Assembly (NCBI GenBank): GCA_018136815.1
Contig: CM030945.1
Coordinates: 2,277,789-2,341,788 of the forward strand
Direction: 5' to 3'
Length of the DNA: 64,000 bases
DNA from: Isochrysis galbana
Lineage: Eukaryota > Haptophyta > Isochrysidales > Isochrysidaceae
Part shown: positions 1 to 10,100 of the stretch, piece by piece
How positions within the stretch are numbered: position 1 is the stretch's first letter
Layout of the letters: every line of letters starts with the position of its first letter
Notes under the pieces: generated by a model
Seen by the model: the letters and a program-made list of their open reading frames with translations, nothing else
What the model was told of the DNA's origin: nothing
Database searches by the model: none
Translations under genes and position numbers: made by a program

Positions 1-540
1 TCAATCAATGAAAATTTCGAATATCAGTAAAACTGATAGGGTCATGGGGGCCGCGTTCCCCCCTTCCTCCATCGCAGACACCCTCTGGGTGGGCCTGCAC
101 ACTCACTCTCAGCCCCTGCCTGCTGGCAGGGGCTGAGCTGACATCAATCCTGCCGAGACTCTCACCTAGCGCGCGCCGCGCGCCTCACGCATTCGCCTGA
201 ACCTGACGCCTGGCGCAGGCACGCCATCGCGCGTGCCGCAGGAGAGAGGAGAGGGAGCGCGGAGAAGGGGGTGGGCGGAGCGAGAGCTCCGCCCACCAAA
301 AAATATGTAAGTCCCGCACCTGTTTATAGGAGAAGTCGGGACTTAGGACGCCGCCAGCCCGGTAGGCATAGGAGGAGAAGGGGAGAACGGATCACCGGGG
401 GGGGGGCCGGGCCACCGACCATATCTAAGCCCTTTTCCCCTATCCCCCTAGTAGTGCACGGGGGGAGTCGCCTGATGGCGGGGGGGAAAGGGCCGGCGGA
501 GTGGGGGTGTAGAAAGTTTTTCTGCGTGAGTAGAAAGTAG
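1..540. other. GC-rich sequence without a recognisable gene
   Basis: Open frames here are short, arginine/proline/glycine-rich and show no domain, splice logic or homology that I recognise. The stretch contains G-runs and inverted GC-rich words (for example near 170-200) typical of intergenic repeat debris. I see nothing functional that I can support. Confidence 0.5.
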
Positions 541-585
541 AGGGTCCACGGCCGCGTGTGCGGTGAGACTATTAAGAAATTAATT
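541..585 (+). repeat. LINE 3'-terminal scrap
   Basis: The segment reads 'gtgcggtgagactattaaga' (557-576), then an AT-rich tail. It matches the 3' terminus of the LINE family seen at 3491-3538, 3889-3926, 24131 (minus) and 28976 (minus), whose consensus is GGCGAGAATATTAAAAG followed by T's. Only the terminal few dozen bases are recognisable here. The tail is degenerate (ttaattaatt), so this is probably an old, heavily truncated copy. Confidence 0.4.
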
Positions 586-589
586 AATT

Positions 590-752
590 ATACTTGGTTG
601 ACCCATGGGGGGGCACGAGCCCCCCCCTCTCTCCACTCCTCACCTGCCATGGGGGAGGAACCACCCATCCTCCTGGCATGCCTGATGGCTTGCTAGGAGG
701 CCACGGCCCTGCTGACCCACTCTCTCACTCACAGGCACGCCTGATTCGCTCG
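590..752 (+). repeat. Dispersed repeat R1, copy a
   Basis: This stretch is strongly similar to 31955-32131 and, for its first ~30 bases, to 30695-30744. Shared words include 'cccatggggg', 'gggcacgagcc', 'gccatgggggaggaaccacc', 'cctgctgaccca' and 'cacaggcacgcc'. Copies b and c are preceded by 'aactaagtttacacttgtt', and a related word occurs at 11476-11495. No coding potential or terminal inverted repeat is evident. It could be a non-autonomous transposon or a SINE-like element. Confidence 0.6.
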
Positions 753-785
753 TCCTCCAAGTTGTTCCGTCATACCGTCATATGA

Positions 786-1656
786 CACTTGCCCCTATGG
801 AAGTTAATCCGTCTAAAGTTCTCGAGCGCATGCTTCCAAAAGGCCGGGAGCGTGCTATTACCACGAATGCTAGCCGTGAGGCTCTTCACGTCGACCTTCG
901 CGAAGACCGCCGCGCGCCCTAAGGGGGTGCGGCAGAACCATTGGTCTAAGACCGTTTTCCATTCCGCCGTTGACGGGTTTAGGTAGCGGGCTATCCATAT
1001 CGCTTGAAGCGCTCGCGTGTGTTCGGCCATGGGGAGTAGTCCGACACCCAATAGGGGCCCGTCTTCTCTCGTCCCCACTCTCGGGTACGCCGGAAGGGTT
1101 ATCCATTTTATACCCTCGTGCGAGGAGCCTAACTCGTCCGCCCGTAGTCGGGGAGATCTATCCCATAGTATTGTTTGAACGTCAGAATCTATGGCCTCCA
1201 TGAACCACGCCGGCGGGGTGGACGTGGACAGCCAATATCTCGGCGTCCCGTATATTATGAAGTTCACTAGTAGGGTCCTTCCATGAATGGAGAGACTCGT
1301 CATTCCCCTCCATGTTGCGACTTTCTTTTTAAGCTTGGCGTATAGCTTCTCCCAGAAGGAGTCATTGTCTGTTCCTTCCCAGAATGGGACTCCTAGTATG
1401 GTCGCAAATTCGCCTTCGCCGAGTGTTTTAAGATAAGCTAGCGTCTCGGGGACCTGCGCTCCCGTAAGTGATCCCATTCGTATTAGTATGCTCTTGCTTT
1501 TGTTCACTTTAGCCCCGGTGGCGGTTCCATAGCTTTCTAGAATGTGCATCGCCCTCTCCAATGACTCGAAGGAGTTTGCTAAAATTTGCGTGTCATCCGC
1601 AAACTGCGAGAGCCTCAACTCTCTAGGTCCTATCCTGATTCCTTTCATCTCCGGGT
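786..1656 (-). pseudogene. LINE reverse transcriptase, C-terminal half (inverted fragment)
   Basis: Reading the minus strand from 1656, the frame encodes a non-LTR reverse transcriptase from the catalytic box onward. The box 'LSQFADDTQIL' carries the F-A-D-D motif. It is followed by the thumb region and conserved LINE blocks 'FATILGVPFW', 'SIHGRTLLVNFIIYGTPRYW' and 'WFCRTPLGRAAVF'. These align by eye with the LINE at 12.9-15.2 kb. The fragment starts abruptly at the codons for D-P-E-M-K, exactly where the upstream half of the same protein (3539-3868, minus) stops. It is therefore one reverse-transcriptase gene split by a later insertion (1657-3538). No 3' untranslated region of this copy lies in this orientation. 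Confidence 0.8.
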
Positions 1657-2140
1657 CGGGGCACATCGCAGTTAACGAAGACTGCGCACAACAATTCCAG
1701 GCAAGATACGGTGAGCAAACCACCATTCGCATCCAAGGCGCAGACATAGCCGTACGCACCAAAATCGACTCGATCGAAGACAAGATCAACAAAAAAGGCA
1801 CTTCAAACCGCAAGGCCCTATACGACGCGCTTCAAGACGTAGCGGCACACATAGTCGTCGAAGCAGAAGGCCTAGCGCAAGCATCTAAAATCACCCTAAG
1901 CACTATCGTCAAGGCGATCGAAAGCAATGGCTTCACGTTCCTCAAAGGCAACCGCGAGCGCATGAAGCTTGAAGGAGAATCCGGGACCTTCGTGTCCAAG
2001 GTGGCCCACTCAGCCCGCTGGCACCTCTACATCTCGGCGACGCAAGGGACCTTTCTAAACGGAAACTTTCCGCGCAAGCTGCTACTATCGATCGACGGCA
2101 AGACAGTCCCCATCAACTACGCCATTCGGGCGTGCAAACC
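1657..2140 (+). pseudogene. LINE ORF1-like fragment
   Basis: The plus frame encodes a lysine-rich, helical protein piece with 'QQFQARYGEQTTIRIQG' near its start and 'KVAHSARWHLYISATQGTF' later. The first block recurs at ~11988-12045 as 'TQQFKAKYGDQVAFRQRG', next to other LINE debris, which marks it as part of the repeat family rather than a host gene. Position at the 5' side of a LINE copy suggests ORF1, the nucleic-acid-binding protein of non-LTR elements. I see no zinc knuckle in the retained part. The reading frame fades into low-similarity sequence after ~2140. Confidence 0.45.
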
Positions 2141-2185
2141 CCTGCAAATGCCCCCCGCCCTGCAATCGCCGCACAAGCTCGCGGT

Positions 2186-2998
2186 TCACGGCTCCCTCAA
2201 AGGCTGCAAGGGTTGGCGCCCCGAAATGGCACGCGGCCTCACGCCGATGCACCGCCTTTGCGTATGCGAGGCGCCGATGCCGAACTCCTGCACCATGAGT
2301 CGCTGCACCGCAAGCACGTAGTCAGAGCGCGCGCCCATAGTGAGGAGGAATCCCGAGCGCTTCTTGACCGCCTTGTAGTGCTTAAGCTGGTCTCGGAGCT
2401 CGTTGATGCCGAGCGACTTGAGCTCCGAGTACTTGCGCTTGAGTACGACGGCGGCGATACGCACATCCTCCGCCGCCTTGGCGTCCGCCTTCTGCTGCTT
2501 GCCCGCCAGCTTCTCGTCCCTTGCTTCCTGCTTGATCTTACCGGACTTGATGCGCTGTTGTTTCATCGTCAGTCGCCGCCCGAGCCGCGCCTCTCGCCAA
2601 GCGATACGAAACACCGCCTCGAGCTCTGTCGAGGTTTTGCTGTCGAGCCACTCGCCTTGGTGATTGAACTTGCCCAACGCGATACCGGCGCGCGAGTCGG
2701 CGCGCTGCTGGCCGGCCACCTTGTCACTCGCTTTCCCGAGAGCGTGTAGCCTCTCGACGGGGGTGCTAGTAGCAAGAAGTGCATCGTACTTGGCGCGGAT
2801 CTCGGACGTGAGCTTAGCCTTGCATAGCTTGCCGTCGGGCGCGATGAACTCGGCCGCATGGTTCTGCGTCGCCGGCACCATGGCCTCGAACGCAGCTGCG
2901 AGCAACTTGCCCACGAACTCGTCGTCGGCGGCCCGCTCCCTAATTCTATTGGAGTCGATGGCCGCTCGAGAGCTGCGCCTCTCCTGTCCGGGAGTCAA
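2186..2998 (-). CDS. Hypothetical protein with SAP-like segment, inside LINE debris
   Basis: This is a 270-codon open frame, lysine/alanine-rich and predicted mostly helical. Near the C-terminus, 'LKSLGINELRDQLKHYKAV' followed by a basic/hydrophobic helix ending 'YVLAVQRLM' resembles a SAP motif (helix-extended loop-helix DNA binding, seen in chromatin and transposon proteins). The frame sits between plus-strand LINE pieces but runs on the opposite strand, so it was either carried in or inserted later. There is no start context, promoter or intron evidence. It may be a broken transposon-encoded or captured host exon. The SAP reading is by eye only. Confidence 0.35.
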   Translation of the reverse strand: MTPGQERRSSRAAIDSNRIRERAADDEFVGKLLAAAFEAMVPATQNHAAEFIAPDGKLCKAKLTSEIRAKYDALLATSTPVERLHALGKASDKVAGQQRADSRAGIALGKFNHQGEWLDSKTSTELEAVFRIAWREARLGRRLTMKQQRIKSGKIKQEARDEKLAGKQQKADAKAAEDVRIAAVVLKRKYSELKSLGINELRDQLKHYKAVKKRSGFLLTMGARSDYVLAVQRLMVQEFGIGASHTQRRCIGVRPRAISGRQPLQPLREP

Positions 2999-3538
2999 CT
3001 CGGGCGGTGAAAGCCCACGAGCAAGCGACGGGAGGCAAAACCAACGAGTCTAAATTCCAAGGCATTAGGATGGGTTCACAGTTAAGGACCAAACCACCGT
3101 GGGATATGCGCAAATATAACTGGATCGAAAATGACCAATACCTCGTGATACTGGGCGACATAGCGGGAAAGTTAGCCTGAAAACCTGACGAACACCGCAC
3201 CTCACACCCCCTCCCCCCAAAATAAAAACACAACAGCGCCGACCCGGTACATGCATAACCCCGAGTCCGACTCTTAAGGTAGCCCCAACCTTAAATGCCC
3301 CAATAGAAGCCGATCGCTCGATGGCGCGAGGGAAGGCCGAAGAGTCGACCGTCGGGGATCGGTGCACGCCGCCTGCCACTGGAAACCCCAAGTACTGGGC
3401 CCCTAAGTAGAGCACAAGGGGACGAGCCGCAAGGCGAGTGCGAGGGAGTGATAAGGGATGCGGGCGCGGCTGTCAGATGGAGGATGTCAGGGTCGCGCGC
3501 GCGGTGAGATTATTAAGAAGTTTTTTTTTTTTTTTTTC

Positions 3539-3868
3539 ATCTCCGGGTCGGCGTTTACTAGACGTGTTAGGCCTTCGGCCACCAGGAGAAAGGCTAGGGG
3601 CGATAGCGGGCATCCTTGGGGCATGCCGCAATGTATCGTGAAGGGATTGCTGCGTCTGCCGTTAGCCTTGATCCATCTGATCGGGAGTGAATCCTTATTG
3701 GTTAATAGCGCTAGCCATCTAGAGTAACCAGGTCCGAAGCCCAGCGCTTGTATCGCTTTATGATAATAATCCCAACTGACTCTATCGAAGGCTTTTTCCC
3801 AGTCTATCGCCAGGGCTAGGCCTGGGGGACCCGAAAGAGAGGAGGGGCTCGGCGGCGCGCTCCATCGC
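3539..3868 (-). pseudogene. LINE reverse transcriptase, upstream half (inverted fragment)
   Basis: The minus frame encodes the palm region of a non-LTR reverse transcriptase. 'LALAIDWEKAFDRVSWDYY' carries the first catalytic aspartate (D of the A box), and 'GMPQGCPLSPLAFLLVAEG' is the B box. It stops at the codons D-P-E-M-K, where a run of T's (A's on this strand) begins. The continuation, including the FADD box, is at 786-1656. The two halves are separated by the nested plus-strand LINE. The upstream end is truncated near 3868. Confidence 0.8.
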
Positions 3869-3888
3869 AACCTCCTATAAAGTTAGTT

Positions 3889-3926
3889 GTGCGTGGCGAG
3901 AATATTAAAAGTGTTTTTTAATGCCA
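3889..3926 (+). repeat. LINE 3' terminus with oligo-T tail
   Basis: 'gtggcgagaatattaaaagt' followed by g and six T's matches the 3' end of the LINE family. It lies directly beside the inverted reverse-transcriptase fragment (ending 3868) but in the opposite orientation. An inverted internal segment joined to a sense 3' end is the signature of twin-primed (5'-inverted) LINE integration. I did not find a convincing target-site duplication around the whole 786-3926 unit. Confidence 0.5.
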
Positions 3927-4105
3927 AGAAATGCGATGCAAGTGTGGACACTGAGAAGGCGATTGCAACCGCAAAATACTATGAGCCAACCACTTGCACC
4001 ACCGACCATGTGGATGGTGGGTGGCGTACAATGATGCACGTAAGGTGCAAGACAAAGTCATGCGCAATGAGATCTCGGGCAATACCAACGAGCATTCCTT
4101 GACAA

Positions 4106-7100
4106 CTAGTCAATGAGGCATGCACCCTCAGGCAATTCCCATGCAGTCTCGTGAGATTCCACATTATAATAGTATGTCTTGCCCCCATCCGTTTCCGTAA
4201 CCGCTCTCCATGAGTTGCTAAGTTGGTGCACCTTGGTCGGCGTCAATGTCATCGGAGGACTAGCCATGGTGTCGTTCTTATCGAGGGCGGCGATTTCGTC
4301 AGCGACACTGCGCTGTCTCGCCTTGCTTTTCAGAGCATCAAGCTCGGCGACCATCTCGCGCTGTCGCTGAACGGCCCACTCCTCATCCTGCGCCAGCCTA
4401 AGGTCTGCGGAGCTCGGATCTCGGCAAGTGTCACATAGACATATCGCCTTAAGCGTGTGGGTTTTTGTGCAACGCTCTCGATCCACCGAGTTCACCTTAA
4501 CGCTAGGTGAACGGACGGCCGCATCGTGAATGGGCGATGTATTTCTGGAGCCGACGTGACGACGCGCGATCGCACTTGGACTTTCAGCCAAGGATTCTGG
4601 GGCTGTCGAGTCGTGAGCGGCCAGCTCTTCAGGACCGAGGGCGGCTGGGAGCACCGCCTCAACGACTCGTGCCTGAGGTTTCACAGAATCGACCTGGCGG
4701 CCTATGTGGTCACTCTCGTCTGGCTCATTCTCCTCCGAGATTCGGAGCATGGCATCCATCTCGTCAACCTCCGGTACGTAGTTCTGACCAAAGCTACCGT
4801 TAGGGGTGCCGATTTGGCAAGTAGCATTATCCGCCGGACCAAAGTCGCCGGCGCCAAAAGCCTCCGCGCCGAAATCCTCACCGCCCGGGCTAAGCACTCC
4901 AAACGCTTCCGTGAAGACTCGTTGTGTCCAGTCCTCTTGCACGAGCGAGGGTGCCTTTGCAGGCTTAGGCAGAGACGTTGTCATTCTGACTATGTCCACG
5001 TGCAACTGCGGCGTGCTGTGCACCGCATGAGGCGCGTCGCAGCGTCCGGGCGGGAATAGAGCTGAGGAGGAGGTCACTGTGCTTGGTGTTGTCGACCCCG
5101 TACTCAGTGCGCGCCCCAAAGTGCTCTCCGGCTCGTGCGTTGCTTGCTGCGGTGCGGCGGAGCTAGGATGAGGCAACTCCGACGAGGCGACTGGAGCATT
5201 TGTGATGAGAGCACCGAGGACAGCAGAGGGCTCATCGATTTTCAGGAATGCAGGCTTGAGCGCCTTCAGCGTAATGTTGCCCCCGACTTCGATTGATGAG
5301 CTAGCCGAAGGACTTTGGCCTATGGAGCAGCAGTGCGCGTCCCTACTGACGACTGCTGGCGCACTCGAAGCAGGGGCGCTCGAATGTGCAAAAGAAAGCG
5401 ACCGCTTGCCACAAGAGGTTAGCAATCCAGCTTCGCTCACAACGTCGCCGCCGAAGCCCCTCGAGACGTCGACATCATGTGCGGGCGAGGAATCTTCACA
5501 CGCCACCTCTGCGGTGACAGTGCGCTTGTCCGAAGCACCGCCCTTTGAACCGGATCGATGCGCCTCCAACGGCTTCACAGCGTGTTGTTCATTTAAAACG
5601 GCAGCAACACCACCTGTCAACGAATTGGCAATCGCCGGCTCCGGAGATTCCTGGTGCTGAGGTCCACTCCAGTCGCCTTCGTGGTTGTCAATCACAAGCG
5701 ACGGTTGCAAGCACGTTGGAGGAGGGGTGGAGAGATTTGAATCACGCGCCGCCGCTCCTACCGAGATGCGGTGCGGCGAGGGCTCCGTTCCACCAAGACC
5801 TTGAACGATGTGCTCAACCTCGAGGGGAGCGGAGGAGCACGTCTCGCCGCCCTCTTCGATGACGCGGGAGCCAACAGCAAAGAACCCTAGACTTGGCGTT
5901 TTGGCTGTTGCCGTTGAGGTTTTTTCTTGCCCTGGAGCATCTAGGCACTCTTGCTGAAAATTGTTTGCCACTTGGACTGCAACTTTGGCGGCCTCGTCCA
6001 GCGCGGCGAGCACGGAGCAGTAGATGCCACGGGCGCTCACAATGGCAGAGAGCACCTCGTCAACAGCCGGTGCGGCATACTCAACGACCGATCTTAGCTT
6101 CAGGCGTTCCGCTTCAAGGGATTCCTCAATCGCAGCATTCCGTCTTACCATCTCTGTTTGCAGCTCCCTCGCAGCACGATTTGCTCGCGCCTTTTCTTCA
6201 AACGCACTGGCTTCAGCTTGCTCCGCTGCTTGCCTGGCCGCAACGGCTTCTCTCCGTGCGAGCTCCACGTCACGCTTTGCGCACACCAGCTCGTCTTGCA
6301 TGCGCGCGTTGCTCGTCTCCGCCTGCTTTGTCACCTCTCGCGATTGTCGCAACTCTTCCCTCATCCGAGCTAGCTCGTCTTGTCCAGACGAGAACTGAGC
6401 GGCAGAGCTCCCACTGCGGCGCACCTTGTGCTCCGCTTCGGCTTGAAGCTCGGCGATAGCGTCCTCGCTCTGGCTTACTGCTAGATCGGCCATGACTAGA
6501 TCCGACTGCGCGTCCGAGAGCTGCTGCCGCACCTTGCCTAGCTCGGTGCGCAACGCGCTGTTAGCCACCACAGCCTCCCTCGCCTCCCTCTGCGCTTCCG
6601 CCTCTGAATGCGCGAGCTCGGTGCCAGCATTTTGCATCTCCGTCGCCTTAAACTGTACATCTTCAAGAGCGGCCGTCATGGAGGAAGTCAGAGTTTGTGC
6701 TGCCTGCAGCTCTAGGGCGACGCGTCGTGTCTCAGCGCTCACCCTATCGGCATACGGGCGCACGTGCTCGAGCTTGCCTTCTGCCGCGTCAGCGCGCGCA
6801 ATGGCATCTCGCAATTCAGTGCGCAGCTCCAGTATGATCTCGGACTGCTCTCCCAACTGGACCATCAACCGGCGCACCTCATCCGCCGAGTCTTCCACGG
6901 CCTGCTGCACGGCTGCCTCCAGCTCGTGCGTGGAGGCCCCGTGTCCGGCCCCCGAGCATTCGTCTCCGATTGAGGTTCTCACACCCCCAGTGGTTGGCGG
7001 TGCCGACGCGGACAGCTGTACAATGGCCGCTATCGGGAATGTGGACTCGGAGGGCCCGTTGGGTGGCACCGACAACGCAAACAGTTCGTAATCCGACAGC

Positions 7101-10100
7101 TCAGGCGGGTCTACTGCCGTGGCCGCCTCGGTCCGTGCAGAGCCTTCCACCGACACAAGCAATGTTTCCGACGGCGCAAGAGCTCGAGCTGCCGAAGGGA
7201 TCGAGATGAGGAATGGCTCAGACTCCGAAAGGGGGGGAGCGTCCGAGGCTATCGACAGGAGGAAAGGGGCGGAGTCCGACAGCTGTAGCGCCTCGGATTC
7301 CACTGATATAGTCGAGGTGCACGACTCGGCGAACACCGGTGGCTCAGCGTGGTGTGGTTCCGTGTAGTGCAGACCGCCGTGGTTCGCCGCCCTACCAAGC
7401 TCCCATGTGCCGCCCGTGGGCGCCTCCTCTGCCTTAAAAGTGGGTGACAGCCGCAGTTGAACGTCGCTTGCTCGCACGAGGTCAGCATCGGCTCCACTCT
7501 GTGCCTCCGACGGCGTCTCGGCAACGCGCCCCCGCTCTGAGCTGTTGACCTCCGCCGAGACATGTGAGGGGCCATTGTCCCGAGCCAACGACCCGCCCGA
7601 AGCCATTCGCTTCTCCGTCTCCGCCACCGCCGCCGCCACAGCCGCTGTGATCCGCTTCGTGTGCTCCGCATGGAGCTTCTCAAGTTCGGCCTCCAATTCC
7701 GCCTCGCGCTGTGAGCCCTCCTCGCGAGCCCTCGCCGCCAGTCGCATCACCACCTGCGGAGAATTGCGTTCGGCAGCTGCCTCGACCAACGCCCCCTCCG
7801 CGGCGGCGCGCTCATGCCGCCGCGCGGACTCGACCGCGACCGCAATGGCGGCCGCATGCGCTTCCGCGACGAATGCTTCGCGCGCTCGTGCACTCTCCTC
7901 CTGCCCGCGCAGCTCGTCGCGCATAGTCCGCATGGCCGCATCCATCTCCCTCGCGGCAGTCAATGCTGCGCGTTCAGCGGTTGCACGCTCCTCGTGCTTA
8001 GCCGACTCGACGGCCGCAGCCCTCGCGGCGGCGGCCTGTGCTTCCGCAGCGGCCACCATGGCGGCTCCACGCTCTGCAGCCACGTCATCTTGCTCGTGCA
8101 GCTCGCTGCGCAGGGTCTCCACCACGGCTCGCGCCTCTTGGGCGGAGGATATCTCTCGCATGCGGGCCGCCTTTCGCTCCGCCGCAACCTCAGTCTGCAG
8201 GGCGAGCGTGGCGGCCGCCACGTCTGCCGTTGTCGCCGCCTCCCGAGCGTCTGAGACCTCACGCGCCTGTCGCAGCTCCTCGCGCAAGACGTCGCTCGCC
8301 GCCTGAACGTCTGCGGCGGTTCCGCTGGCGATGAACGCGTATGCCTCGGCGTCCTGCAGCTCGCGGCGCAGCTCGGCGCACACCACATCCATCTTGGCCT
8401 CAGCGTCCGAGGCGACAGAGGCGGCCCGGGCCTCCTCGAGCTGGATCTCGCGACGTAGCACCTTCAGTGCTGCCGATGCCTCGGTGGCGACCGACGCCTC
8501 GCGGGCCTGAGCGTTCATCCGCTCGCGCGAGGCATCGCAGCGAATGGTGGCAGACGCCTCGGCCTCTGCGTCCAGCTCGGTGCGCAGAGCGTCAATTGAC
8601 GCCTGCGCCTCGGCGGCTGCCGATGCGGTGCGCAACTTGGCGCGCTCGCGCTCGGCTGCAAGCTCGTCTCGCAGAGCGGCGATCACCGCCCGCGACTGAG
8701 CGGCAGCTGCTGTCTCGCGTAGCTGCGCTCCGTCGCGCTGGTGCTGCAACTCGCGCTCCAAGGCTTCCCGCTGCGCCTCGGCCGCCTTGGCACACTCACG
8801 AGCCGCCTCCAACTCTTCCGCCGACGCCTTAATGCGAGCCATGGCGGCCTCTGCGCTTGCAGCAAGCTCCGAATTGCGAGCCTCGGCCGCGTCGTGCTCC
8901 GCCTGCAGCTCGGCGATGGCCGCGGCTCGAGCTGCTCCGGCCTCGCGCCTTGCCTCTTCGAGCAGCCGCTTAGCCTCATCAAGAGCAGCGCGGAGGCCGT
9001 CCGCCTCCTCTGCCAGGTAGACAGCCTCTCTCTTGGCCTGCGAGGCCTCTCGTGCAAGCTGCGCCTCCTTGTCCGCCGCGAGGGCGCGCAGCTCGGCCAG
9101 CCGTCGGTCGGCGTCCTGCCGTTCCTCGACACGAGCCGCGCTGACGGCCGACTGTCGCGCAGCCACCGCCTGCTCGCCGGCGGCAATCAGCCGCTGCTCC
9201 GCCGCACGAGCCTCCTCGCTGGCGAGTGCACGCGCCTGCTCCGCAGCAACACGCGCCCACGAGAGCTCCTCGCGCGCCTCGAGCAACCCGCGCTGTCGGC
9301 CCTCCTCAAGCGCGGACTCGACTGCGTCGGACTGCCGCGCCGCCGCCGCCGCCTCTGCTTCAGCCACTGCCTCGGCGAGGCGGATGTCCCACGCCGCGCT
9401 GCTGCGCGCCCGCTCATCGCGCAGGCGGCCAATCTCGGCGTTGGCCGCGGCTAGCGCGTTGGACCTTTCGATGGCGGCGGCAAAGGCTATGGCGTCCGCG
9501 CGCTCGCGCGAGCCGGCCGCGGCGCGGATGGCGGCGGCAAAGGCTATGGCGTCCGCGCGCTCGCGCGAGCCGGCCGCGGCGCGATCCGCATCAGGCGCGG
9601 GCCACGCCGCGCGCGGCGCGGGCCACGCTTCGCTGCGTGACGCCTCGCTCGGCCCCTCCATCAGAGTGCGCACCGCGAGGTGCGATGTCCCCATGCTCTC
9701 GACCGCCGAGGAGGGCGACGAGACCGAGGGTTGCGGGGACGAAAAGGTGTCGGGCGTCAACGCCCCGATCGCCCCAGGCCGGCTACGCTGCGCGACGCTC
9801 TGCGCGAGCGCGGCAAGGTTGTCGCGCGCCTCGACGAGCGCTCGCTCACTCGCGGCTGCGCGCGCCTCAGCTGCAAGCAACCGCTCCTGCGCGTGCGAAG
9901 CGACCGCGCGCAGCGTACCGTCCTCGGCGCGTGTGGAGGAGCGCGGCCCGACGGCGAGGTCAAGCGTCGGCGTGAGCGAGGGCGAGGCGGAGCGCGAGGC
10001 ATAGACCATGCGCGGCTGGCCGACGTCGGCCAATTCGCTCTCGAGGACGCGGCGCACGAGCAGCCGTTCGAGCGCCCGCTGGTGTCGCATGCTGCTCGCG

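Larger units (their letters stand above)
1657..3538 (+). mobile_element. Nested LINE copy (plus) inserted inside an older LINE
   Basis: The segment is bounded by a duplicated target word: 'catctccgggtcgg' occurs immediately left of the insert (1648-1661) and immediately right of it (3539-3552). The right end is the LINE 3' terminus 'gcggtgagattattaagaag' followed by about 16 T's. Inside are an ORF1-like stretch (1657-~2140), an unrelated minus-strand open frame (2186-2998), a plus-strand reverse-transcriptase scrap at 3062-3180 ('ILGDIAGKLA' corresponding to 'ILGVPLGG' of other copies) and the family 3' UTR (~3300-3538, homologous to 24.2-24.3 kb reversed). The copy is internally rearranged and not autonomous. 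Confidence 0.7.

Noticed and set aside
9033-10004. Plus-strand Ala/Ser/Arg-rich 323-codon frame
   Set aside because: Mirror of the Ala/Glu-rich minus-strand coiled-coil gene; no domain.
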